From contig CACNIC010000001.1 in the NCBI GenBank assembly GCA_902620405.1, forward strand, positions 1-64,000: a stretch of 64,000 bases of DNA, given 5' to 3'. Every line of letters begins with the position of its first letter. Within the stretch, counting starts at the first letter, position 1. Positions 54,096 to 64,000 of the stretch are shown here, one piece after another. This stretch comes from an uncultured SAR202 cluster bacterium. Lineage in GTDB: Bacteria; Chloroflexota; Dehalococcoidia; Lucifugimonadales; Lucifugimonadaceae. Under the pieces are notes generated by a model that saw only the letters and a program-made list of their open reading frames with translations, was not told the origin of the DNA and searched no databases. The position numbers and the translations under genes are program-made.

Positions 54096-54986
54096 CTATT
54101 TTCTTGAAACTTTATCACCTAATAAGTTTAGTGTATTAGCTTTGGTATTCAAAGAAGATAAGGCTAACTGAGTTCGGCTCTGTAAAATTCTTAAGGAGCT
54201 AATTAACTTTAACCTTTTAAATTCAGGAATTTCCTCACTCTGAATCAAGTCAATTTCTGCTGAAATTTTTAGGATTCTTGAAGCGATTGTGTCAAAATCA
54301 ACTGCATTTTTTTCAATTATTTTTTCTGGTTCCACCCTTTTTTCTTCAATTATTTGTTTCCCTTTTGTGACACTGTCAATTATTACTTTAACTTCTGAAT
54401 CTGGGTGTTTCTTTGCTAAAGAAACAATTTTCTCTACATGAACAGAGCTTAAATCTCCAGATAAAAATGGTTTAGCAAGATCAATCTGTCTTTTGTGGTC
54501 ATCGATATCTGCAATGCTTCTTGCTTCTTTAAATGTAAGCTCTTTATCCATAACATTCTTTTTTAAAGACGGCGCCAGTGTTTTTATGAGGCTTTCATAG
54601 TGGTGAATTGTGCCTGGAGTAATACCAGTCTTTTTTGCTAATTGTTGTTGAGTTATAGAAAAGTTTTCTCTAAATCCCAAAAACCTTTCACCTAAAGTTA
54701 TAGGGCAGCTTTCTGAGCCTTGATATAAAAGCCTTAAATCTAATGCCCCTTTTTCTTCATCATTAAGGTCATCAATAATATTACAATTAACTTTAAGTTC
54801 GCCCTTTTCAGTTGCAATATGAATTTTTTCCGCACCAGATATTAACTTATATTTATTCTTCCCGACTTTTTCTACAACAGGAATAAATTGGTTTGAAAAC
54901 TTTGACCATCTCTTCGTTTCTTTTCTTGATTCTAATTTGATTGTTGAGTCAGCATCAAAATCGATTTTTTTTATTTCTATTTCCAT
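54096..54986 (-). CDS. ParB-like partition/HTH protein with degenerate nucleotide-binding motif
   Basis: IPVVEKVGKNKYKLISGAEKIHIA followed by HTH SITQQQLAKKTGITPGTIHHYESL. Confidence 0.7.
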   Translation of the reverse strand: MEIEIKKIDFDADSTIKLESRKETKRWSKFSNQFIPVVEKVGKNKYKLISGAEKIHIATEKGELKVNCNIIDDLNDEEKGALDLRLLYQGSESCPITLGERFLGFRENFSITQQQLAKKTGITPGTIHHYESLIKTLAPSLKKNVMDKELTFKEARSIADIDDHKRQIDLAKPFLSGDLSSVHVEKIVSLAKKHPDSEVKVIIDSVTKGKQIIEEKRVEPEKIIEKNAVDFDTIASRILKISAEIDLIQSEEIPEFKRLKLISSLRILQSRTQLALSSLNTKANTLNLLGDKVSRK

Positions 54987-55029
54987 TATAGCTCTCCGTA
55001 AATTCTTAATTTATATTCTTAATTTTGGG

Positions 55030-55103
55030 CATTCCAAAAAGTAAATTCAAAAACTGTCCTACGGGGAAATTTGAACATTCTAAAAATGATTATTTTTGGA
55101 ATG
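55030..55103. promoter_or_regulatory. repeated CATTCYAAAAA motifs incl. inverted repeat CATTCTAAAAAT-gatt-ATTTTTGGAATG
   Basis: Copies at 55030-55040 and 55076-55087 and inverted at 55092-55103, in the divergent intergenic region. Confidence 0.5.
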
Positions 55104-55158
55104 AGTGTTAGAATTAAGCACACTAATTAAAATAATTTATATTTAAAATAAATAAAAT

Positions 55159-55794
55159 ATGACAAAAGTAGCATTTCCATATGTTTCATACAGGACATTC
55201 CGAAATTTTTTGGAATTATTAAAAGAAGGATTGCCCTCAAGGATTGATCGAAGTGTTTGGGGCCCTAGATACTCTGGGACAACTGGTCAACAACTAATGA
55301 CAGCCCTAAAAGCTTTAAATCTTATTAATGAAAATGGCACGCCAAATAATAGTCTTGAAAATCTAGTTAACTCAAATGGAACTCAAAGACAGATACTTAT
55401 TAAAAATATTTTAGAAGACAAATACTCTGAAATATTTCAAATTGATTTAGTTCGAGCTACAAGATCACAATTTAATGAAATATTTAGGTCAGTTGGTATA
55501 AATGATGGAATGCTAAATAAGTGTCAGTTATTTTTTATACAAGCTTGCCAAGATGCTGGAATAGAACTTTCAAATTATATTTTGGCTAGAAGACACGGCT
55601 TATCAAGTCAAAAGAAAATTGAAAAAACTCAAGCAAATAAAATTGTGCCCCCAGCCAAAACTAAGTTAAGCCCGAATGAACTATTGATTTCAAAAATATT
55701 GGATAAATATCCTGACTTTGATCCTAGCTGGAGCCCAGATGTACAAAAATCGTGGATGGAAGGAATGATAAAACTATATGATGGAATAAATTAA
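55159..55794 (+). CDS. DUF5343-like protein
   Basis: FPYVSYRTFRNFLELLKEGLPSRIDRSVW...TGQQLMTALKALNLINENGTP resembles DUF5343. Confidence 0.6.
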   Translation: MTKVAFPYVSYRTFRNFLELLKEGLPSRIDRSVWGPRYSGTTGQQLMTALKALNLINENGTPNNSLENLVNSNGTQRQILIKNILEDKYSEIFQIDLVRATRSQFNEIFRSVGINDGMLNKCQLFFIQACQDAGIELSNYILARRHGLSSQKKIEKTQANKIVPPAKTKLSPNELLISKILDKYPDFDPSWSPDVQKSWMEGMIKLYDGIN

Positions 55795-55824
55795 AAAGGG
55801 TTGAGAGAAAACCCAACCCTTTTT
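55793..55824. terminator. bidirectional terminator aaaaagggttg/caacccttttt
   Basis: Perfect 11-bp stem between convergent genes. Confidence 0.85.
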
Positions 55825-55846
55825 AATATTTATTTTTCTACTTAGA

Positions 55847-57478
<1,632 letters not shown>

Positions 57479-57493
57479 TTATCGTCTCCTAAT

Positions 57494-57787
57494 TTAAACT
57501 ATAGCCAGAATATCTGACTCTTTTACTATTAAATACTCTGAACCGTTTTCGCTATATTCAGTTCCAGCATATTTTGAATAAACAACTGTATCGCCAACTT
57601 TGACGGGCATGTCTATAGATTTGCCGTCATCATTAACCCTTCCTGGGCCAACAGCAACTACTTTACCTTTTTGTGGCTTTTCTTTTGCGGTATCAGGTAT
57701 ATAGATACCACCAGCACTTTTTTCCGCATCATCTTCTGACGGTTCTATAACAACTCTATCACCAAGTGGCTTTATCTTAATTGCCAT
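57494..57787 (-). CDS. groES: co-chaperonin GroES
   Basis: [34 protein letters not shown]. Confidence 0.98.
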   Translation of the reverse strand: MAIKIKPLGDRVVIEPSEDDAEKSAGGIYIPDTAKEKPQKGKVVAVGPGRVNDDGKSIDMPVKVGDTVVYSKYAGTEYSENGSEYLIVKESDILAIV

Positions 57788-57863
57788 GTTTATTGCCTCC
57801 TAAAATTATGGTAATTTTTTCAAATATGAATTCTATCACAAATAAGTATTAAAAATGAAGCAT

Positions 57864-58745
57864 TTAATTTGAATTTTTTCTAACAAGGATTGAACCTAAA
57901 ATTACTAATACTGCCCCTAACAAAACTAGTAAGCCAATATTTTCACCCAAAACAACATATCCTATTATTATTCCAAATATTGGTTGAGATAAATGAATTA
58001 CGGTAACTTGAGAAGGTTTATAGTTTTTTAATAACCATATATTTACTATGAAATTAAACCCGGCAACTATAGCCCCCTGGTAAAGAATAGATAAAAGTAA
58101 AATTATAGAAAACGAATAAGGATCGTTTTCAAAAATTAAGCTTAAAAATATAAATACAATTGATCCAAAAAAAGCTTGAGCCATTAATAGTTTCATGGGA
58201 GCAATTGACTCACTTCCTTTGGCTAAAAAAATTGTTCTTACCCCCAAAAGAAAGCCCGAAGCCAAACAAAATGAGTTTCCTAAAATAAAATTTGAATTGC
58301 CGAATGAATCAAAATATGTAATTACAATACCTAAATAAGCGATCAAAACCCCTGAAAATTTTAGAGGTGTGAAATTGTCTCCTCTAATAAAAAAATGGCC
58401 AAGAGTTATTACCCATATTGGATAAGTACTATTCAAAATAACGCTAGATGAAACTGATGTTTTACTTATCCCTATATTTAAAAAAAGCAATTGCACAGAA
58501 AAAAGGACACCAAGCTGAAACAAGGGCTTAAGTTCTGATTTTGTTGGAAGTAATGAAATTTTTTTATGTCTAGACCATAAGAAAATCACAATGGCACTAA
58601 CTACAAAACGCATCCAGCCTTGCCTTATTGGGGGCGCGTAGGGAAGAGCGACTTTAAGGGCAGCTGGGTGACCACCCCACAAAAATGATAAAAGAAAATC
58701 TAAAGAAGCAGACTTGAAAGATAAGTTTTTTCTTTCTTTTTGCAC
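57864..58745 (-). CDS. EamA/DMT-family transporter
   Basis: Ten hydrophobic segments, two EamA-like repeats. Confidence 0.9.
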   Translation of the reverse strand: MQKERKNLSFKSASLDFLLSFLWGGHPAALKVALPYAPPIRQGWMRFVVSAIVIFLWSRHKKISLLPTKSELKPLFQLGVLFSVQLLFLNIGISKTSVSSSVILNSTYPIWVITLGHFFIRGDNFTPLKFSGVLIAYLGIVITYFDSFGNSNFILGNSFCLASGFLLGVRTIFLAKGSESIAPMKLLMAQAFFGSIVFIFLSLIFENDPYSFSIILLLSILYQGAIVAGFNFIVNIWLLKNYKPSQVTVIHLSQPIFGIIIGYVVLGENIGLLVLLGAVLVILGSILVRKNSN

Positions 58746-58749
58746 TTTT

Positions 58750-59670
58750 TTAATCTAAGTTTTTTAGATATTGATCAACAAAGTCAAATGATACAAATTT
58801 TTTGTATAGGTCTATTAATTGAGAGGTAATTGGTCCAAAAATATTTTTTCCTATTTTCTTTCCATTAAAATAAGTAACAGGGCAAATGCATAAACTTGTT
58901 GAAGTTAAAAATATTTCATCAGAATTAATCGCTTCAAAAACTTCTATGTCTTTTTCAACTAACTTTAATCCATTCTTAACTGCTAAATCAATTACAGTTT
59001 CTCTGCTTATTCCACCAAGCACGTGTTGAGACTTAGGGGTGTAAATAACTCCATTTGAAACAGTAAATATATTGCTCCCCATCCCTTCTGTTAAGTTCCC
59101 GCCCAGGTCAAGAAGAATAGCCCAAGAATCTTTATCAATTCTTTTTACTTCATTATCTCCTAAAATTAAATTTATATAATTATGTGTTTTTGCACGAGGA
59201 CTCATGCTTTGAAAAGGAGTTCTTCTTGTTGAAGGGGTCCAAACCTTTATACCAGATTCATATAAAGAAGCACGCGGTTTTAGAGGAAGTGGAGCACATT
59301 CAACAATAATTGTTGGGCCACCATCTAGGTCCCATTGTTCTCCGCCAACTTTATCAACTCCTCTTGAAATTCTCTGACCCACCCAATAGTCTTCGTCGTT
59401 TTTAATTAAATGCAAATTCTTCTCTAAAACGCCTAAGGATATGTCTACCATCTCTTTTTGAGACAAGTTTATTTGAATATCAAGATAGTTAAGAGATTTG
59501 TAAAGCCTTTCTACATGCTCCTCAATTTTGAATATTTTATGGCCAAATGTTCTTGTCATATCAAAAACGCCATCCCCATATTTAAAGCTTCTATCTCTGA
59601 AATGAACTTTTGCTTCACTTTCAGGAATAAACTTTCCATTCATGTATGTTATTCTTTCTGAGATATTCAT
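58750..59670 (-). CDS. aminotransferase class IV (BCAT/D-amino-acid aminotransferase-like); start refined to 59670
   Basis: FRDRSFKYGDGVFDMTRTFG, NYINLILGDNEV, GMGSNIF; ATG at 59668-59670 overlaps upstream stop (ATGA). Confidence 0.93.
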   Translation of the reverse strand: MNISERITYMNGKFIPESEAKVHFRDRSFKYGDGVFDMTRTFGHKIFKIEEHVERLYKSLNYLDIQINLSQKEMVDISLGVLEKNLHLIKNDEDYWVGQRISRGVDKVGGEQWDLDGGPTIIVECAPLPLKPRASLYESGIKVWTPSTRRTPFQSMSPRAKTHNYINLILGDNEVKRIDKDSWAILLDLGGNLTEGMGSNIFTVSNGVIYTPKSQHVLGGISRETVIDLAVKNGLKLVEKDIEVFEAINSDEIFLTSTSLCICPVTYFNGKKIGKNIFGPITSQLIDLYKKFVSFDFVDQYLKNLD

Positions 59671-60368
59671 GATTTTTTTACTATAGCATTTTTTGTATCT
59701 ATGTATACCCTGGAAGACCATATATTTGTTGATGCCTTGATTAAAGTTTTTGAATTATAATTTTTAAGACTAGATTTCCTTTTTAAAAATTTATCTTTGT
59801 TGAAAAAATTAAATTTAAACAAATCATTTAATACTTTTTCTTCTCCAAAAGCTAAGTAACAATGTGGATTGGCATCATGTTTATCAAAAAATTCATTTAT
59901 ATCGATTATGAATTTTTTGTAATGTTCTTCAATCCACTTTTCCCTATTTCTCTCAAACCTTCTTTGTGATTGGCCCCCAGCCTTATGCCTTCCCTTAACA
60001 TATCTGGAGCCTCTTTTTGATGCTAATATCTTCTTAAATTTAATTTTTCCTATCACCCATGAGCCAAGTTCAATAAAAAAAAGAATTATTTCTAAATCGC
60101 TTTTTATGAAATCAATTATTTCATTTAAATGAGTAAAATTTTTAGAGAAAGGGAATGGTAAAGATAGATAGATATTATAATCTGATGATTCTAGGACAAT
60201 TAGATTAGTATTGTGTAAAACCAAGGAATCAAGCGGCTTTAAATTATGAAAATCATTTGAATTATTTACTTCGATGTTAGATATTTTTTTTTGAAACTCA
60301 TTCACTGAAAATAAATCAATTAAGTTATTTCTGCTTAACCAAAAAGGTTTATCTTTTATTAAATGCAT
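59667..60368 (-). CDS. VLRF1-family (Vms1/ANKZF1-like, eRF1-related) putative peptidyl-tRNA hydrolase
   Basis: GSRYVKGRHKAGGQSQRRFERNREKWIEEHYKK with GGQ-type catalytic loop. Confidence 0.82.
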   Translation of the reverse strand: MHLIKDKPFWLSRNNLIDLFSVNEFQKKISNIEVNNSNDFHNLKPLDSLVLHNTNLIVLESSDYNIYLSLPFPFSKNFTHLNEIIDFIKSDLEIILFFIELGSWVIGKIKFKKILASKRGSRYVKGRHKAGGQSQRRFERNREKWIEEHYKKFIIDINEFFDKHDANPHCYLAFGEEKVLNDLFKFNFFNKDKFLKRKSSLKNYNSKTLIKASTNIWSSRVYIDTKNAIVKKS

Positions 60369-60369
60369 A

Positions 60370-61527
60370 TTAATTAATATTTTCTTGAAGTAAAATTTTA
60401 TTTTTTTTAGAAAAATTAGGTACTACGCCAATGCCAATATTATTATTTAAAATATATTTTCCATTTAATATTTTTTCATTTGGGAGCACAAATTCACTTC
60501 TATCATCTAATTCAAAAACAGCATGCTCTAGTGGTAATTTAGAGGATAATGCGGAGGTTGCATGAGCACTTCCTGCAAGTGAAATTGGTCCAGATGGACA
60601 GTGAATTGAAAAACATTCTTTTGAAACTTTTTTTAGTTCTAAGCCTATCTTAATTGTTTCTTCTAATCCTCCACAATACTTAACATCAGGCATTACAATA
60701 TCTAAAATGTTTTTCTTAATTAATTCGTAAAACTTTTTTACCCCATAAAACTCTTCTCCACCTACTAACTTCCCGTCAATCTTTGATTTTATAATTTTTA
60801 GTTCATTTGCATTTTTTATTGGATTCATTGGTTCCTCAAACCAACTAATGCCTAGAGAAAATAATTTTTTTTCAACCTTTAAAGAATCTTCGAGATCAAA
60901 TTTTGAGTGACAATCTACAAGCGCTTCGACTTCACCACTTAATTTTTTTGAAATTATTGATACATTATCAATTCCTTTTGAAACAAATTCATTATTTTTG
61001 TAATCTTCTTCACTAAATCCATCAAAGGGTGCACATTTAATTCTTTTAAAGCCCACATCTTTTGCTCGTCTTGCCATTTTTAAAAAGGATTGCGGACTCC
61101 TATCAACAGGCCCATCATTATTTGGCAAAAGAGACCTATTGATATTTGCATATAACTCAACATCTTTTAGAGGTTTACCTATTTTATATTTATTACTTAA
61201 GTACTTATTCATTGGAACGTTTTTAGTTTTAGAAAAAATATCTGAACAGGCACTCCTTAAACCGCTTATAGCAGTGTTATATGACAACGAGTCTTTCTTA
61301 TTATTTTCTAAGATATTTTTTATTTGGTTATCATCTTCAATTTCTATTACAGATAATGTTTTAATAAGCATCTTTATATTTTTTATCAATAATGACCTTT
61401 GATCATAATTAGACATTGTTATTTCAGAGTAACCCTTAATATTTTCAGTTGATATAAGCTCTAAAATTAACCAGTCAGTTTTTGCGCGAACAGGAAAAGA
61501 GTAGATATTTAATGATTTTAATTTCAT
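60370..61527 (-). CDS. enolase superfamily protein (MR/MLE)
   Basis: IKCAPFDGFS, WFEEPMNPI, GGEEFYG, PDVKYCGG, IHCPSGP. Confidence 0.9.
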   Translation of the reverse strand: MKLKSLNIYSFPVRAKTDWLILELISTENIKGYSEITMSNYDQRSLLIKNIKMLIKTLSVIEIEDDNQIKNILENNKKDSLSYNTAISGLRSACSDIFSKTKNVPMNKYLSNKYKIGKPLKDVELYANINRSLLPNNDGPVDRSPQSFLKMARRAKDVGFKRIKCAPFDGFSEEDYKNNEFVSKGIDNVSIISKKLSGEVEALVDCHSKFDLEDSLKVEKKLFSLGISWFEEPMNPIKNANELKIIKSKIDGKLVGGEEFYGVKKFYELIKKNILDIVMPDVKYCGGLEETIKIGLELKKVSKECFSIHCPSGPISLAGSAHATSALSSKLPLEHAVFELDDRSEFVLPNEKILNGKYILNNNIGIGVVPNFSKKNKILLQENIN

Positions 61528-62714
61528 TTTTTTCTAAATTTGGAATACTTAGTAGATCTTTCAAATTCATTTATATTTATTTTTTCTCCCCCTAAGCTTG
61601 CCGAAACATTCGCAGCTAAAACAGCAGACAAAGAATTTATAGAGCTCTCAAAAGAGTTATTTCTTAATTCAGGCTTATCCTCAACAATTGATTTAATAAA
61701 ATTTTCAGATATTTTTTTTGTATTTGCCTGGCCCATTGGGTCATTATGTGGCCCTTTAGCAATAATATTTTCAATTTCTTCTTTTTTATAAATATTATTA
61801 TTTTTAAAGTGTTCCCTTCCTAAATTAATGTCATAATCATCACTCCCTAATCCGTACACTTTCAAATCTTTTTCAAACTTAATCATGGACTTTGTTGTTA
61901 AAATATAATCGTATCTTTCCATAAAAAATACACCAGCTGGTTTAGTTAAGGTTAAATTAGCTATTCCGCCCTTTTTTAAACCATATGAAACATGATAGGC
62001 GATGGGATTGTCTCCCTCTTTTTCTTGTAAATGTATTGGCCTTTCAACATAATTTGCAGATACCCATTCAATTTCATCATTTGTCCAATATCTCATTAAA
62101 TCAGTTTGGTGAATACCTGCTTCAACCATTGATGTGCCTGACCATTTTCTATCAGCTGTCCATATTCTATCTTGTGGGCCATCATTTTTATTTATAATAG
62201 TGTGCTTTACTCCATGAGTTTCAACCGCACCACAATTAATCATCATAATAGAAGATACTTCTTTGTCAGATAAATAGGCCCTTACTTTTGAATACCATGT
62301 ATCGTATTCCATTTGAAATCCACAAATAGAAGGAACATTATTTTTTTCAATTGCTTCTGCCATAGGAAATACTTCATCTAAAAATAAACTTTGAGGTTTT
62401 TCAGCAAAAATTGCTATTCCTTTATCAGCAGCAAAAATTATTTCATTTTTATGCTGGTTTGGGGGTATTACAAACCAAATTGCATCGACATTAACAGAGT
62501 CAACCATCTCATTAAATTTATTGAAATATTTAACTCCTTTTTCATCATAATTGGGAACATAAGATTTAATCTTCTCGTTATCTAAATTTTCTTTAAATGG
62601 GTCAACTAAAGCTTGAATTGAAATTAATTCCTCATCTTTTAAATCTGATAAAGCTTGCAAATGCTGAAGACCTCTTTGCCCAACACCAACTAAAGCAATT
62701 TTTAATTTTTTCAT
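61524..62714 (-). CDS. Gfo/Idh/MocA-family oxidoreductase
   Basis: ALVGVGQRGLQHL, EKPQSL, VEAGIHQTDLMRYWT. Confidence 0.93.
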   Translation of the reverse strand: MKKLKIALVGVGQRGLQHLQALSDLKDEELISIQALVDPFKENLDNEKIKSYVPNYDEKGVKYFNKFNEMVDSVNVDAIWFVIPPNQHKNEIIFAADKGIAIFAEKPQSLFLDEVFPMAEAIEKNNVPSICGFQMEYDTWYSKVRAYLSDKEVSSIMMINCGAVETHGVKHTIINKNDGPQDRIWTADRKWSGTSMVEAGIHQTDLMRYWTNDEIEWVSANYVERPIHLQEKEGDNPIAYHVSYGLKKGGIANLTLTKPAGVFFMERYDYILTTKSMIKFEKDLKVYGLGSDDYDINLGREHFKNNNIYKKEEIENIIAKGPHNDPMGQANTKKISENFIKSIVEDKPELRNNSFESSINSLSAVLAANVSASLGGEKININEFERSTKYSKFRKK

Positions 62715-63250
62715 TTTTTAACCTCGGTTTGTTTAAATATATTTTTTCTAAAAATATACAACGGACCAAGAAATATCGCTAAAAAAATGATGCTGAATAA
62801 ATAAAATGAAATTGAAAAGGGGCTTGTTTCCCTGTTTCTGTCTAATAAATTAATTTGAAAGTTTATAGACTCCTCTTTGCCATATGAATCAGTTATAAAC
62901 ATGTCAAAATACCATAATCCACTTTTTTCTAAATCAAAAACACACTTATAAATTTTTGGTTTTTGATTTGAACTAAGAGCGTATGTTTGAAATTTTTCTT
63001 CATGGAGATTTGCAATTAAGAGTAATTTTATATTTTGTGGCGCTTCCTTAAATTCAATTTCTAAGTCAAGATACCCAACCTTAGGGTCGGAAGGAAAATA
63101 TATATTTACAGAATAATTTTCAGACTCTAAGTTTTCAATTATTGTTAAATGTCTATCCGCAAAAATAAAATTTATATTTGATAAAAAAAGTATAAGAGCT
63201 AATAAAAAACCAAAAAACTTATAATTATTTTTATCTTTGTACTCTCCCAC
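62711..63250 (-). CDS. membrane-anchored hypothetical protein (N- and C-terminal TM segments)
   Basis: Hydrophobic ends flanking a beta-rich extracytoplasmic segment. Confidence 0.55.
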   Translation of the reverse strand: MGEYKDKNNYKFFGFLLALILFLSNINFIFADRHLTIIENLESENYSVNIYFPSDPKVGYLDLEIEFKEAPQNIKLLLIANLHEEKFQTYALSSNQKPKIYKCVFDLEKSGLWYFDMFITDSYGKEESINFQINLLDRNRETSPFSISFYLFSIIFLAIFLGPLYIFRKNIFKQTEVKK

Positions 63251-64000
63251 TTGTGTCGCCTTTAACTATTGAATTTACTTCTGACAAAGTAACCAAATTT
63301 AAGTCACCATGAATTGTGTGAGCTAACGCTGATGAAGCAACAGCAAAATTAAGCGTATCTTCAGATGACATTCCCATAAGGTTTCCATATATTATTCCCG
63401 CGGAAAATGCATCACCTCCACCAACTCTATCTACCATATGAATTGAATATTTATTTCCAACATATATATTGCCATTATCAGAGTAAATTGCAGACCAATT
63501 ATTATCACTTGCAGAAATACTTTCTCTTAAAGTAATTCCAATTTTTTTAAATCCAAAATTATCTGAAAGTTTATTTAGCACATCTCTGTATGCATCTGGA
63601 TTAAGTTCGCCGGATGTAACATCTTGATTTTCAGCAGATACACCTAAACACTTTTCTGCATCTTCTTCATTTCCTATTGCAATATCCACATATTCCATTA
63701 ATGGCTTCATGGTTGCTTGTGCATCTTGAGGTGACCATAAATTTTTTCTGTAATTCATGTCTGCACTTACTGTTATGCCCATTTCTTTAGCAGCTTTAGC
63801 AGCCTCTAAAGTTACCTCAGCTGCGGACTTTGATAATGCTGGCGTAATACCTGTGAAATGAAACCAATCAATATCGCTAAATGCTTTTTGCCAATCAACA
63901 GTGTTAGTTTTGATATCACTTATTGAGCTTTTTGCCCTATCGTAAACAACTTTAGATGCTCGCATAGCTGCGCCATGTTCTAAAAAATATAAACCCAGTC
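63231..64000 (-). CDS. PfkB-family sugar kinase (2-keto-3-deoxygluconate kinase-like), 5' end outside the window
   Basis: DWFHFTGITPALS, DMNYRKNLW, GGGDAFSAGIIYG; frame open to the edge (GLYFLEHGAAMRASKV). Confidence 0.88.
   Translation of the reverse strand, partial: LGLYFLEHGAAMRASKVVYDRAKSSISDIKTNTVDWQKAFSDIDWFHFTGITPALSKSAAEVTLEAAKAAKEMGITVSADMNYRKNLWSPQDAQATMKPLMEYVDIAIGNEEDAEKCLGVSAENQDVTSGELNPDAYRDVLNKLSDNFGFKKIGITLRESISASDNNWSAIYSDNGNIYVGNKYSIHMVDRVGGGDAFSAGIIYGNLMGMSSEDTLNFAVASSALAHTIHGDLNLVTLSEVNSIVKGDTSGRVQR

Noticed and set aside
57788-57863. Looked for a CIRCE/HrcA operator upstream of groES
   Set aside because: No TTAGCACTC-N9-GAGTGCTAA-like dyad visible.

Overview
AT-rich, densely coding 64 kb bacterial chromosomal segment. 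The gene content (blue-type proteorhodopsin, four mandelate-racemase/enolase-superfamily paralogues, sugar-acid enzymes, KatG, streamlined spacing) resembles a surface-ocean bacterium, plausibly a marine SAR202-type Chloroflexota; this assignment is inference only. Housekeeping blocks: gyrB; ybeY-dnaX-ybaB-recR-recO-uvrA; fmt<>dnaA-obg-nadD-pyrE; groESL; lpd. Accessory blocks: a proteorhodopsin locus, a dual-ATPase/dual giant FtsX-permease ABC system, an acoABCX-like 2-oxoacid/acetoin dehydrogenase operon, sugar-acid catabolism genes, a ParB-like/DUF5343-like divergent pair, and a VLRF1-type (eRF1-like, GGQ) putative peptidyl-tRNA hydrolase. Main items for follow-up: (1) a 7-copy TGTTAAY/RTTAACA array next to a dnaA whose DNA-recognition signature is altered (LNKNHASV instead of GGRDHTTV), a candidate non-canonical oriC; (2) an Obg with intact glycine-rich and OCT domains but degenerate G3/G4 GTPase motifs; (3) an IMPase-like gene in the aco operon that apparently lacks any AUG/GUG/UUG start and has altered metal ligands; (4) a stand-alone structured RNA with a 12-codon micro-ORF; (5) an A8 slippery run in dnaX with an immediate -1 stop; (6) a duplicated tRNA-Ala 5' half. 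No CRISPR array, rRNA or intact mobile element was seen. All calls are by eye; no searches were run.
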